A stretch of DNA of 29,429 nucleotides from CAVDAL01 sp963606965 (GCA_963606965.1 CAVDAL010000115.1:1-29429), one strand, 5' to 3'. Shown: positions 6,986 through 16,151, counted from the first letter of the stretch. The notes: a model not told the origin generated them from the letters alone. Numbers and translations are program-made.

Positions 6986-8758
6986 TTATTCTGTCAAATG
7001 ACGTCGACGCGCATATGCAGCAGAAATCGCATTGCAAACAGCGTCTGCAAAAAGCGCCAAGGTCTTTGAACTGTTGTCACGCAAGTTCACATAAATAACG
7101 CGCCTACCGCGGCTTGCCAATGCAGAAAAATCACCAAAAGCTTCTGCCTGAGAAAGCTGGCCAAGCGTAAAATTTTCATGCGGAACACCAATATCATATG
7201 GTTCATTGCTGCTAACAACCAAAAAGACGCCATTATCTTTGCCGCCTTTATGCATCTGGCCGGTCGAATGCAAATAGCGCGGTCCAATTTCCAAACACGA
7301 ACAAGTGCTCAACCTATCTGCAACGCGATGGCGAATGCGTTCCAAGGTTTCACGCCTGCCTGTGCCGCGGAATGGCAAAAATGCATTGAGGCTGAAATAA
7401 TCGCCAGATTCAATTGAATAGAACAACTCGCGCAAAGCTTCATTCAAACTGGATTCTTCTATGTCTTCCCCGTCTGAAAGCAAAACACTGCTTACACACA
7501 ATTTGTTTGCAACAAGCGAAGACTCACTTAAAGCAAGCTCTTTATATGCCGGCTTGCCCTGTGGGTCAAGCGGCACTTCAAAATTGCCAACACCACCATA
7601 TAGCAGCTGCTTTGTCGCAATTTTTGTGCTTTCAACGTCCGGTTGGTCAAAAGGATTCACCTGCATGAGCCATCCGCAAAATGCGATAGCATATTCCCAA
7701 ATTAAGAAATGATCCATCATGTCGGCGCTGTCTAAAATGTCAAGCCGGAATGCTGGGATGTCAGGATGCAAACATGTACGCGCGTGCTCGAAAGCCTGGT
7801 CGCTTCCCATGTTGCAAAGAATCGCGCACCTATCCTTGTGAGGATCTGCCAAAATTCCTGGGTCAACTTCCACATTAGGAATAATACCAACACCTTGCTT
7901 GCCCAAGGACTCTGCCACCAACTGTTCAACCCACAAACCAAAAACTTGCGTGCGCGAAGGCAACAACAAGCTGAACTTGTCACGCCCGTTGCGATAGTTG
8001 CCATAAAGAAAAGTTGCCAGCTGCAAAGCTGGATTATCAAAGCTGTCACTTGCGCATAAATTTTCCATCGCTACAGCATTTGCCAGCGCTTCTTCAACAT
8101 CAATACCAACGCTTGCCATTGGAAGCAAACCAAAAACTGAAAGCGCAGAATAGCGCCCGCCAACATCATCTTGCCCGTGAAGCACAGCGCGCCAACCGTT
8201 CTTGCGCGCCACACCTTCAAGCTGCGAGCCAGCATCTGTAATTGCAATAAAGCGCTTGCCTGCTCCATCTTCGCCCAAGTGGGCACAGACATAACTCCAC
8301 GCAACATGAGAAATGCAAGTTGGCTCAAAAGTTGAGCCCGACTTACTCGAAACAATATAGAGCGTCTTTGCAGGGTCTGAGCTGCCCAAAATGTGACTGA
8401 CATAAACAGGCGACAAAGAATCCATCGTCTTAAATGGAACTTCATCTGTCACTTCCAAAGAATGCAACTTTGTGATTGTTTGCGAAGCTTGCGTCGAGCC
8501 GCCCTGCCCAATCAAAATTACAGCCTCGAGCCCTTCGCAGCGAGCCTGCTGCGCAATAGCAGCAACAAGCGCCGGATTCAGCGGAGGCTTGCTTGCCAAA
8601 GTCGCCCAACCAAGTCGGCGAGAAGCTAATTCTTCAATTTCTTCGGAAAAATTAAACAGGCTGCCATCGTGTGCATGAATGCGTGATGGCACTTTATTTT
8701 CAATCAGCTTTTGAGCAATTGAACTTGTGCTCAAATCTGTTTTGTTAGCAAATGTCAT
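6986..8758 (-). CDS. pgi: Glucose-6-phosphate isomerase
   Basis: It interconverts glucose 6-phosphate and fructose 6-phosphate in glycolysis. The 590-aa product has the paired SIS-type sugar isomerase domains. It shows GQGGSTQASQ, VSSKSGSTFEP (phosphate binding), GQDDVGGRYSALSVFGLLP and, near the C-terminus, GPRYLHSTGQMHKGG. The last motif is the form seen in the isomerase half of transaldolase-Pgi fusions and related stand-alone proteins, so this belongs to that subfamily. The start at 8758 has AGGA 5 nt upstream; the longer frame to 8836 runs into the promoter region. It is divergent from the Veg-like gene. Confidence 0.93.
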   Translation of the reverse strand: MTFANKTDLSTSSIAQKLIENKVPSRIHAHDGSLFNFSEEIEELASRRLGWATLASKPPLNPALVAAIAQQARCEGLEAVILIGQGGSTQASQTITKLHSLEVTDEVPFKTMDSLSPVYVSHILGSSDPAKTLYIVSSKSGSTFEPTCISHVAWSYVCAHLGEDGAGKRFIAITDAGSQLEGVARKNGWRAVLHGQDDVGGRYSALSVFGLLPMASVGIDVEEALANAVAMENLCASDSFDNPALQLATFLYGNYRNGRDKFSLLLPSRTQVFGLWVEQLVAESLGKQGVGIIPNVEVDPGILADPHKDRCAILCNMGSDQAFEHARTCLHPDIPAFRLDILDSADMMDHFLIWEYAIAFCGWLMQVNPFDQPDVESTKIATKQLLYGGVGNFEVPLDPQGKPAYKELALSESSLVANKLCVSSVLLSDGEDIEESSLNEALRELFYSIESGDYFSLNAFLPFRGTGRRETLERIRHRVADRLSTCSCLEIGPRYLHSTGQMHKGGKDNGVFLVVSSNEPYDIGVPHENFTLGQLSQAEAFGDFSALASRGRRVIYVNLRDNSSKTLALFADAVCNAISAAYARRRHLTE

Positions 8759-8808
8759 TATTCCTCGCTTGATATATATGACGTTAAACGACCAGCAAGG
8801 CCGCTTCA

Positions 8809-8860
8809 GAGTATAGACGCTAATAGTATACTCCAAAATCGCGCGAATGGGTGATATACT
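8809..8860. promoter_or_regulatory. Divergent promoter region pgi / veg-like, with a GAGTATA dyad
   Basis: GAGTATA (8809-8815) and TATACTC (8827-8833) form a 7-bp inverted repeat with an 11-nt gap. Read leftward, TATACT at 8815-8810 can serve as a -10 box for pgi, with a weak -35 (TTTTGG) 17 bp upstream. Read rightward, TGATATACT (8852-8860) is an extended -10 for the veg-like gene. The dyad may simply be two facing -10 boxes or an operator. Confidence 0.5.
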
Positions 8861-8890
8861 GCCCGCACGTTAGTTAGGAGCAAAAACTTC

Positions 8891-9202
8891 ATGGAAGAAG
8901 AAATATTCGGAAGACAGATGGCTCGCGTGAATGACATTCATGCGACCTTGGAAGATTACACAGGCAAACGCCTTCATGTACGTGCAAATTTGGGTCGTTC
9001 AAAAGTTCTTGAACGCGAAGGCACTCTTACACAGGCTCACAATTCGCTTTTTATTATCGAGGTTGAAGAAAACCGCGGTCGCAGGGCTCGCACATCAAGA
9101 CAGTCATATCAATATGTTGATGTTTTGACAGGTATGGTTGAGCTTAGCGATGCAGAAACAAATGAGCCTTTATTCCCAGACTTGGCTGAAGAAGAATTTT
9201 AA
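8891..9202 (+). CDS. Veg-family (DUF1021) protein
   Basis: This 103-aa protein matches the Veg family: the core HATLEDYTGKRLHVRANLGRSK resembles the conserved Veg segment near a small beta-barrel, followed by LFIIEVEE. Veg in Bacillus affects biofilm gene control; the exact role elsewhere is not settled. The C-terminus is acidic (PDLAEEEF). The start has AGGAG 10 nt upstream and an extended -10 promoter just before. Its position immediately upstream of ispE, with a 21-nt gap, recalls the Firmicute veg-ispE order. Confidence 0.85.
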   Translation: MEEEIFGRQMARVNDIHATLEDYTGKRLHVRANLGRSKVLEREGTLTQAHNSLFIIEVEENRGRRARTSRQSYQYVDVLTGMVELSDAETNEPLFPDLAEEEF

Positions 9203-9223
9203 TCGCGCCCGCGGTGCTTAAAT

Positions 9224-10378
9224 ATGAAAACGCGCACCACACATACTGAATATGCACATGCCAAGGTCAATCTTTGCTTGGCTGTTCAACATCCGCCCAT
9301 TAATGGTTATCACAAGCTGGACTCCGTTTTTCAAGAGCTCAGCTTGTGTGATATTTTGCGCTTTGAATTTGTGAAGCGTGACGGTGATGAGTGTGCGCGC
9401 GAAGATACCGGCGAAACTGGCAAGGGCAAAGGTTGCGAACGCGAGGGCACTGGTGGTGAAGACGGCGTTGGCGGCGCATGCGAAGGCACCAGCGGAGTTG
9501 ACGATTGCAAAACTGACGGTGGCGTGTTTTGGCAGCATGGCACAACTGCAGCTGGCACACATATCACACTGAACTGCGCCGGCATTGGTGAAACACCCAT
9601 TGAGAAAAATTTAATATTCAAAGCAATTGATTTGATGGAACGCGCACATGGCAAAGCGCTTTGCGATTTTCTTGATTGTGGCAATGACGAGGATTGCAAT
9701 GAAGATGGCGAAGATACTAGCACAAATTGCCGCGAGCTTGAACTGCGCATAGATGTTGAAAAACATATTCCTGCAGGTGGCGGCCTTGGCGGTGGATCAA
9801 GCGATGCAGCAGCATGCATTCGCGCATTTTCAAAATTTGCGAAGCTTAATATTTTGTGCGAAAAGAATTTGGAAGTAGCTCGCGGCCTTGGTGCAGATGT
9901 TGCATTCTTTTTATATGGCGGTTGCGCTTTGATGACTGAACGCGGAGATGTTTTAGTCAAAAAACTGCCAAGCTTCCCGCTAAAAATTGTATTGATGGGC
10001 TCTTGCGGGCATTGCAATACAGGTGAAGTTTATTCGCGCTTTGATAATGCGCCACTTCCAGCCGCAGATGCGCAAGGCTTGGCAGATGCAATTGAAAGTT
10101 ATGAAAGCGCAGACAGTTCGCCAATAGCAAAGTCACTTGCTGCATATTTTTTGGCGAACCAGTGCGCAAACAATTTACAAGAAGCAGCTTTTGAAACTTT
10201 GCCTATTTTACGCGAGCGCATAAGCGCGGCGTGCGAACATGAAGCTGTATTAAATGCGCTGGTCACAGGCTCGGGCGCTACAAGTTATGCTATTTGCGCA
10301 AACGATGAACACGCTCAAGAATTTGCAAAATACGCGAAGAGCTTTTGCGACTGGGTTGAAGTTGTTGACGCACTTTAG
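9224..10378 (+). CDS. ispE: 4-diphosphocytidyl-2-C-methyl-D-erythritol kinase with acidic insertions
   Basis: This GHMP kinase phosphorylates CDP-methylerythritol in the MEP route to isoprenoids. Family motifs are clear: AHAKVNLCLAVQ (11-22, substrate lysine), NGYHKLDSVFQ, the ATP loop PAGGGLGGGSSDAAA (183-197), LGADVAFFLYGG (222-233) and TGSGATSYA near the C-terminus. At 384 aa it is about 100 residues longer than E. coli IspE (283 aa). The surplus lies mainly in two low-complexity inserts: about 51-105, rich in Gly, Glu, Asp and Cys, and about 150-170 (DCGNDEDCNEDGEDTSTNC). Both precede the ATP loop and probably form surface loops. The reading frame is intact. Same strand as the Veg-like gene. 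Confidence 0.92.
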   Translation: MKTRTTHTEYAHAKVNLCLAVQHPPINGYHKLDSVFQELSLCDILRFEFVKRDGDECAREDTGETGKGKGCEREGTGGEDGVGGACEGTSGVDDCKTDGGVFWQHGTTAAGTHITLNCAGIGETPIEKNLIFKAIDLMERAHGKALCDFLDCGNDEDCNEDGEDTSTNCRELELRIDVEKHIPAGGGLGGGSSDAAACIRAFSKFAKLNILCEKNLEVARGLGADVAFFLYGGCALMTERGDVLVKKLPSFPLKIVLMGSCGHCNTGEVYSRFDNAPLPAADAQGLADAIESYESADSSPIAKSLAAYFLANQCANNLQEAAFETLPILRERISAACEHEAVLNALVTGSGATSYAICANDEHAQEFAKYAKSFCDWVEVVDAL

Positions 10379-10424
10379 CTTGAGCCACGCTTGGAACACG
10401 AAAACATAAGGCAGCGATAAGAAA

Positions 10425-12185
10425 ATGCGCAAAATTACCAACATATCAATTTCTTTAGATGAAGGCTTGGCAATTCAGCAAGACACCCAGCCAGACTTAA
10501 GCTCCAAAACTTTAGCGCGCATTCTTGGCGTTGATAAAGCATATCTGCTGCGTCGCTCTATTGATGCGCGCAAGAAAAGCAATGTTCATTTTGTTATAAA
10601 TGCACTGGTACCGCAATCAGGCGACAATGCCGCGTTTGAAGAATGCACACCAGTGATGCCGATTGAAGAGCGCGAAGTGCCAGCGCAAAAATTTTTGTGC
10701 AGTGGCACTGAGCGCGACATGCGCGGCTCGACATTGGCAAGCGATGAAGAAGCAGCACGCCCCATTGTTGTTGGAGCAGGTCCTGCTGGGCTTTTTGCTG
10801 CTCTTGAACTTGCAGAAAGAGGCTTTTGCCCTGTGCTGATAGAGCGCGGCGCTCCTATTGATGAGCGACGCGCGGACGTCGAAAAATTCCATGCTACTCG
10901 TATTCTTAATATAGCAAGCAATGTGCAATTTGGCGAAGGCGGAGCTGGAACTTTCAGCGATGGCAAATTGACTTGCGGCAAAAATTCGCCGCTAACAAAT
11001 AAAGTATTGCGAAGTTTTGTGGCAGCCGGTGCTCCACTTGAAATTTTATGGAATGCAAAACCGCACATTGGTACAGACGTTTTGGGCGAAGTAGTAAAGC
11101 GAATCCGCGCGCGGATCATTGCTTGTGGTGGTGAAGTTTTATTCCATTCCAAAGTTGTTGATGTGCGCTTTTCGCCTTATGCAGATGGCGCGCACAGAAA
11201 GCTTGAAGCAATAGAGATTGAATATTGCAGTGAAGAAAGCAACACTAGCGCTAGAGTTGGAGCTGGAGTTAGCTGCAGCCATAAAGTCAAAAACAGAACA
11301 TGGCGAAAAGCGCACAATGTGATATTTGCTATTGGACATTCCGCGCGCGACACAATGTTGCTACTAAAAGAGCGCGGGTTTGCGCTCGAACAAAAGCCAT
11401 TCAGCATTGGCTTGCGCATAGAGCACGAACAAGCCGCTATTAATGCGGCGCAGTTCGGGAGAGCAGCTCGCCACAAGGCACTTGGTGCAGCTGACTATAA
11501 ATTAAATGTCCACTTAAATAATGGTCGCGGAGTTTATACATTTTGCATGTGCCCTGGTGGCGAGCTTGTTGCCGCCGCCTCTGAAGATGGACTCTTGTGC
11601 ATTAATGGCATGAGCAATTTTGCACGCGATGGCAAAAATGCAAATGCCGCGCTGCTCTGTTCTGTAGCACCACAAGATTTTGCAGATGCTAACGACCCAC
11701 TTTCAGGCATTGAATTCCAACGCAAGTGGGAGCGCGCGGCATTTGAACTTGGCGGCGGCAACTGGGCAGCGCCAAGCTCAAGCGTGGGAGCGTTTTTAAA
11801 TGCGAGCGCGCTTGAACAAAGTGCGGCAGGCACAAGCACTAGCGCCAACACCACGAACACACTATCATCAACATACCCACTTGGCACAACAGAAGCTAAT
11901 CTTGCCTTGTGCCTGCCGCACTTTGCGGCTCAATCTTTGCGCGAGGCGCTGCCCCTGCTCGACCGCAAACTACACGGCTTTGCAAACCCGCGCGCTCGCC
12001 TTACAGGCATTGAATCGCGCAGTTCTTCCCCGGTGCGCATATTGCGCGACGCCCAAACATTGCAATCAACAAACACTTTGGGCTTTTACCCTTGCGGGGA
12101 AGGCGCAGGCTATGCTGGCGGAATTATGAGCGCAGCAATCGATGGTATACGCTGCGCGCAAGCCTTAATTGCCAAATATAAATAA
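10425..12185 (+). CDS. FAD-dependent oxidoreductase, COG2509 type
   Basis: The 586-aa protein has a small N-terminal domain, then a Rossmann FAD-binding site VVGAGPAGLFAALELAERG (about 115-133), then FGEGGAGTFSDGKLTCG, which is typical of the COG2509 uncharacterised dehydrogenases. FAIGHSARDT and, at the C-terminus, YPCGEGAGYAGGIMSAAIDG complete the FAD-binding pattern. Two stretches look inserted: one around residues 263-285 and a Ser/Thr/Ala-rich one around 466-485. The biochemical reaction of this family is not established. The start has no strong ribosome binding site. It ends at a shared terminator facing lysC. Confidence 0.88.
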   Translation: MRKITNISISLDEGLAIQQDTQPDLSSKTLARILGVDKAYLLRRSIDARKKSNVHFVINALVPQSGDNAAFEECTPVMPIEEREVPAQKFLCSGTERDMRGSTLASDEEAARPIVVGAGPAGLFAALELAERGFCPVLIERGAPIDERRADVEKFHATRILNIASNVQFGEGGAGTFSDGKLTCGKNSPLTNKVLRSFVAAGAPLEILWNAKPHIGTDVLGEVVKRIRARIIACGGEVLFHSKVVDVRFSPYADGAHRKLEAIEIEYCSEESNTSARVGAGVSCSHKVKNRTWRKAHNVIFAIGHSARDTMLLLKERGFALEQKPFSIGLRIEHEQAAINAAQFGRAARHKALGAADYKLNVHLNNGRGVYTFCMCPGGELVAAASEDGLLCINGMSNFARDGKNANAALLCSVAPQDFADANDPLSGIEFQRKWERAAFELGGGNWAAPSSSVGAFLNASALEQSAAGTSTSANTTNTLSSTYPLGTTEANLALCLPHFAAQSLREALPLLDRKLHGFANPRARLTGIESRSSSPVRILRDAQTLQSTNTLGFYPCGEGAGYAGGIMSAAIDGIRCAQALIAKYK

Positions 12186-12217
12186 AGCGCCTTAAGCTTT
12201 TAAGCTTAAAGCGCTTT
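12184..12217. terminator. Convergent-gene hairpin between FAD protein and lysC
   Basis: Arms 12184-12197 and 12204-12217 pair over 14 positions with one mismatch around a 6-nt loop. On the minus strand the hairpin is followed by a T-rich run (TTTATTTATATTT), so it is best as the lysC terminator. On the plus strand the run is poorer. Confidence 0.65.
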
Positions 12218-12281
12218 CACCTTTGTCTATTTACAGATTTATAAGCCTTCACCTTCAGCAAAAGCTTAAAAGCTAACTTTT

Positions 12282-13562
12282 TTATCTGCCCTTTTGTGCT
12301 TTAGCAGCCAATTCTTCAGCAGAAAGCTGAGTTTCTTCAAATACAGCATCGCCGTCCAAGCCAAATGCAGTATGCAAGCAACGCACTGCTTCAGCACCTT
12401 GTTCAGCAGGAATAACAACACTTGTACGAATATCAGAAGTGCTAATCATTGATATATTAATTCCAGCATCTGCAAGAGTGCGGAACATTTTTGCAGCAAC
12501 ACCGGCGCTTTCCTTCATGCCAGCACCAACAATTGAAACTTTTGCAATATCTTCAGAAACAACATATTCCTGCGCACCAAGTTCTTCAACAACCTTTTGC
12601 ATAACTTCTTTTGCGTGCGACATGTCCGCCTTTGGACTCGTGAACGAAATATCAGTATGTCCATTGCGCGAAATATTTTGAATGATCATGTCGACGCCAA
12701 CCTTAGCATCTGCCATTGCGCCAAAAACATATGCAGCAATGCCCTGTGTGTCAGGCACGTCACGGATAGTAAATTTTGCTTCAGATTTGTCGTGAGCAAC
12801 GCCACTCACAATTGCTTTTTCCATGTTTTGAGTCATCTTTTTCACCAAAGTCCCAGGTTCATTATTAAAAGCCGAACGACAATGAATAGTCACATTAAAA
12901 TTGCGCGCGAACTCCACGCAGCGCTTGTGCAAAACACCCGCGCCGGCCGCTGCCATTTCAAGCATTTCTTCATAAGAAATAACATCAAGCTTTTGCGCTC
13001 TTGGAGCAACGCGCGGGTCAGCAGTATAAACGCCATCAACGTCTGTATAAATTTCGCAAACATCTGCATTGATGCCAGCTGCAATTGCAACCGCTGTTGT
13101 GTCAGAACCACCGCGGCCAAGCGTTGTAATGTCGCCAGCAGCATCGATACCTTGAAAGCCAGCAACAATAACAATATGGTCTTGGCGCAAAGCTTCGATA
13201 ATTCTTTCCGCATGAATTTCACGAATCGACGCTTTGCCATGACGGCCATCTGTCACAATGCCAACTTGGCGCCCGCTCATGCTTATTGCCTTTTCACCAA
13301 GAGCATCAACTGCCATAGCAAGCATTGCCATTGAAACCATTTCGCCCGTGGAAAGCAGCGTGTCCATTTCACGCGCTGGCGGGTCTGTGTTAACCTGCGC
13401 CGCCATCTTCAGCAGGTCGTCTGTTGTCTTGCCCATCGCTGAAACAACAGCCACCACTTGATCGCCCGCGCGCTTGCGGTCGACAATGCGTTGAGCCACA
13501 TTCTTCACGCGCTCTGCCGTTGCAACCGATGTGCCTCCAAATTTTGCTACGATTAAAGACAT
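12282..13562 (-). CDS. lysC: Aspartate kinase
   Basis: It phosphorylates aspartate, the first step towards lysine, diaminopimelate, threonine and methionine. The 426-aa protein has the kinase motif KFGGTSV (7-13), the ATP/aspartate motif TTLGRGGSDTTAVA and two C-terminal ACT domains (roughly 265-410). It is probably feedback-controlled, as in the single-chain monofunctional aspartokinases. The start at 13562 (MSLIVAKFGGTSV) follows the rfbD stop by 8 nt; the longer frame to 13595 overlaps rfbD. The ribosome binding site (GGGG) is distant. The operon with dapF links two steps of diaminopimelate synthesis. Confidence 0.96.
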   Translation of the reverse strand: MSLIVAKFGGTSVATAERVKNVAQRIVDRKRAGDQVVAVVSAMGKTTDDLLKMAAQVNTDPPAREMDTLLSTGEMVSMAMLAMAVDALGEKAISMSGRQVGIVTDGRHGKASIREIHAERIIEALRQDHIVIVAGFQGIDAAGDITTLGRGGSDTTAVAIAAGINADVCEIYTDVDGVYTADPRVAPRAQKLDVISYEEMLEMAAAGAGVLHKRCVEFARNFNVTIHCRSAFNNEPGTLVKKMTQNMEKAIVSGVAHDKSEAKFTIRDVPDTQGIAAYVFGAMADAKVGVDMIIQNISRNGHTDISFTSPKADMSHAKEVMQKVVEELGAQEYVVSEDIAKVSIVGAGMKESAGVAAKMFRTLADAGINISMISTSDIRTSVVIPAEQGAEAVRCLHTAFGLDGDAVFEETQLSAEELAAKAQKGR

Positions 13563-13570
13563 AGTTGAAA

Positions 13571-14443
13571 TTACCCCAACTCGTTTTCCGCGCACATAAA
13601 ATCATCCAATGCCTGTTGCCATGTGCGCATCTTTTGTCCAATAGTATCTTCTAATTTTTGCGAATTTAGCGCCGAATATGCCGGTCTTTTGGCTAGACGA
13701 ACATATTCTTGCGAAGAACAAGCCTCTAGCTCGCACGCAATATTGGCTTTATCAAGAATTGCGCGTGCAAAATCAAACCATGAACACACGCCAGAATTTG
13801 TACAGTGATATGTGCCGAATGCATCGCCTGCAGCTAAAAGAATCACTGCTTGTGCAAGGTCTTTTGCATATGTTGGGCTGCCAAGCTGGTCGTTTACAAC
13901 TTTGGCTTTGCCATTTTCTTTAGCAATTCGCATTATTGTTTTTGGGAAGTTTTTGCCGCATTTGCCATAAAGCCACGCTGTGCGAACAATAAAATAGCGC
14001 TCGCAATTTTTGCGGATTGCAACTTCCCCAGCAAGCTTGCTTTCACCATAAACACATTGCGGATTTGTTTCATCATCTTCACAATAAGGCGCAGCAGCTT
14101 GCCCATCAAAAACATAATCTGTGGAAACATGCACCAATTTTGCACCGCACACACTTGCTGCATGCGCTAAATTTTGCGCGCCTTGCGCATTGATTGCAAA
14201 CGCTTTTTCACGCGAGTTTTCACACCCGTCAACGTCTGTCATTGCAGCGCAGTTGAAAATGATGTCGAAGTTTGCACCTTCAATGCATGCTTGCACTTGA
14301 CCAGCATTTGCAATGTCACATTCTGCATGACTAAATGCAACAACATCGCTGCTTGAATTTTTAAGCTGGCATAACAGTTCAGACCCAAGCTGCCCGCCCG
14401 CGCCAAAAATTGCTATCTTTTTTGCCTGCTCTTTTGTCATCAT
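13571..14443 (-). CDS. rfbD: dTDP-4-dehydrorhamnose reductase
   Basis: It carries out the last step in dTDP-L-rhamnose synthesis, supplying rhamnose for surface polysaccharide. The 290-aa SDR protein has the nucleotide loop IFGAGGQLGSE (12-22), CAAMTDVDGCE, VSTDYVFDG and the catalytic YGESK (Y132, K136), followed by RTAWLYG and DQLGSPTYAKDLA, all typical of RfbD/RmlD. Two adjacent ATG codons (14443, 14440) could start it. It lies between dapF (18-nt gap) and lysC. No other rml genes are present in the window, although an ABC polysaccharide exporter lies at 20294-21870. Confidence 0.93.
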   Translation of the reverse strand: MMTKEQAKKIAIFGAGGQLGSELLCQLKNSSSDVVAFSHAECDIANAGQVQACIEGANFDIIFNCAAMTDVDGCENSREKAFAINAQGAQNLAHAASVCGAKLVHVSTDYVFDGQAAAPYCEDDETNPQCVYGESKLAGEVAIRKNCERYFIVRTAWLYGKCGKNFPKTIMRIAKENGKAKVVNDQLGSPTYAKDLAQAVILLAAGDAFGTYHCTNSGVCSWFDFARAILDKANIACELEACSSQEYVRLAKRPAYSALNSQKLEDTIGQKMRTWQQALDDFMCAENELG

Positions 14444-14461
14444 TTACATCTAATAAACTTA

Positions 14462-15331
14462 TTAAAGTTCAACTTCCCCGCTATAACATTCTTGCGCAGA
14501 GCCTGTCATCAAAACATGATTGTCATCGCGCCATTGAATATGCAATGTTCCACCAGGAAGATGCACGTCACTTTCACGCCCGCAAAGACCGCGCTCGCAA
14601 GCAGCAACTAAAGCAGCGCAACTGCCAGTGCCACAGCCCAAAGTTTCACCACATCCGCGTTCATAAACACGCATGTGCAAGCCATCGCTAGCAGCACAAA
14701 CAAATTCGACATTCGTCTTGTTTGGGAAACTTGGATGACTTTCAAAAAATTCGCCAACCTTATTCAAGGCAAAGCTGTCCAAACTTGATGCGCGACCATC
14801 TTCAAAAAGATCAGAAAACATGCTGTACCAATCATCAACACAGCAAACAGCATGTGGATTGTTGCCCATTGAAACGCTTGTAAAATCGAATGCTCCCCAA
14901 GCTGAACCAAGGTGCAAAACTTCTCCATCATTTTCAAGAACAGGCTCACCCATGTCGACAGTCGCAGCTTCAAATTTGCCCTGTTCATCAACTGTATATG
15001 TGACAGACTTCGGCCCTGCGGGAGTATCAATCTTCATTTCCCCAGCGTTCTGTGCTACAAACCCACGGTCAAATAAGAACTTCGCAAAGCAGCGCAAGCC
15101 ATTGCCCCCAAGTTCAGAAAGAGTGCCATCTGCATTAATGCAATGCATATAAGCTGCACAATCTTCATTTTCAGAACTGCGCACCAAAACAACGCCATCC
15201 GCTCCAACGCTAAAATGTCTATCGCATAAATGCTGAGCCGCCTGCGCGCTAACATCAATTTGATTATCAAAATCTTCTATAAATATGAAGTCATTTCCCA
15301 AACCTTGCATTTTCACAAATGGAACTTTCAT
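14462..15331 (-). CDS. dapF: Diaminopimelate epimerase, lacking one catalytic cysteine
   Basis: The family converts LL- to meso-diaminopimelate for peptidoglycan and lysine. The 289-aa protein aligns throughout: MQGLGNDFIFIE (8-19), VGADGVVLV, NNPHAV, ERGCGETLGCGTGSC. The second catalytic Cys is present (C233). At the first site the usual N-x-D-G-S-x4-C-G-N-G-x-R reads NADGTLSELGGNGLR (66-80), so the catalytic Cys is Gly75 (codon GGG); C81 just after it is not the usual base. The frame is otherwise intact. The start at 15331 is chosen because MKVPFVKMQGLGND is the expected N-terminus and AGGAAAGG precedes it. First gene of dapF-rfbD-lysC. Confidence 0.9.
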   Translation of the reverse strand: MKVPFVKMQGLGNDFIFIEDFDNQIDVSAQAAQHLCDRHFSVGADGVVLVRSSENEDCAAYMHCINADGTLSELGGNGLRCFAKFLFDRGFVAQNAGEMKIDTPAGPKSVTYTVDEQGKFEAATVDMGEPVLENDGEVLHLGSAWGAFDFTSVSMGNNPHAVCCVDDWYSMFSDLFEDGRASSLDSFALNKVGEFFESHPSFPNKTNVEFVCAASDGLHMRVYERGCGETLGCGTGSCAALVAACERGLCGRESDVHLPGGTLHIQWRDDNHVLMTGSAQECYSGEVEL

Positions 15332-15529
15332 TGCTTTGCCTTTCCTATACTTAAGCTTACTTTGCATATTGTAACGCGCACTACTAGCACAAGACTGCAG
15401 ACAACAAGCTAAAATCGCAAAAGTTGCACCCCCTTGCAGCAGCATCATTCGCTTATTTTTCCCGCGCTGTTGGCAAAACGTTGCTTTATTCCCGTGTTAT
15501 TTATCGTCAAAAATGATATTCTATCCGGC

Positions 15530-16117
15530 ATGGCTATTTCAGAGGAAAAATCTGCGATGCGCTCTGCCATGAGGGACTTGCGGTCGAGCATGCATCTTGT
15601 TAAGAGGGCTGGGGACGAAATTTCACTATGTGAACGTCTGCTCTCTCTTCCTGCCGTCCGCAACGCAAAAATTGTCGGCGTTTATCACGCAATGGGCTCT
15701 GAGCTTTCACTCGACAGTGCAGTTGTGGAAATGCGCAAAAACAATCCGCAAATCACTATTGCATACCCTGCTGTTGTTGGCGAAGGAATAATGAAATTCG
15801 CAAATATCAAAAATGGTGAAAGCGCACCTTTTGTTGAAGACCCACTATTCAAAGTTGAAGACATGTCTGCATATGAATGGGTCGCCCCTGAAAAGCTTGA
15901 TTTGCTGCTTGTTCCAGGCTTAGCATTCGATGAACATTGCGCGCGCCTTGGCCAAGGCGGCGGATATTACGACAGATACATTCCGCAACTTTCTGGCGAC
16001 TGCATGACAATTGGCATTGCTTTTGATGAACAAATTGTTGAAGGCATTCCTGTCGACAAAACTGACAGAAGCGTTGATTATGTTGTCACGCCAACACGCC
16101 TTATCACTCGCTATTAA
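15530..16117 (+). CDS. 5-formyltetrahydrofolate cyclo-ligase
   Basis: It converts 5-formyl-THF to 5,10-methenyl-THF using ATP, recycling a storage folate. The 195-aa length fits. Visible motifs are KSAMRSAMRDLRSSM near the N-terminus, LLLVPGLAFDEHCARLGQGGGYYDRYIP (nucleotide and folate site) and a VDYVVTPTRLI end. The start at 15530 lacks a Shine-Dalgarno sequence. TGATATTCT (15514-15522) just upstream resembles an extended -10, so transcription could begin at or next to the ATG. Divergent from dapF. Confidence 0.92.
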   Translation: MAISEEKSAMRSAMRDLRSSMHLVKRAGDEISLCERLLSLPAVRNAKIVGVYHAMGSELSLDSAVVEMRKNNPQITIAYPAVVGEGIMKFANIKNGESAPFVEDPLFKVEDMSAYEWVAPEKLDLLLVPGLAFDEHCARLGQGGGYYDRYIPQLSGDCMTIGIAFDEQIVEGIPVDKTDRSVDYVVTPTRLITRY

Positions 16118-16151
16118 TTCGCTTTCATAACTTCCCTATGCTTTGTAAGTT

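Noticed and set aside
9331..10017. 228-aa frame opposite ispE
   Set aside because: Low-complexity shadow of the ispE inserts (Pro/Ser-rich), with no recognisable motif.
12597..13334. 245-aa frame opposite lysC
   Set aside because: Shadow of lysC with biased His/Asn/Cys composition; the lysC motifs are unambiguous.
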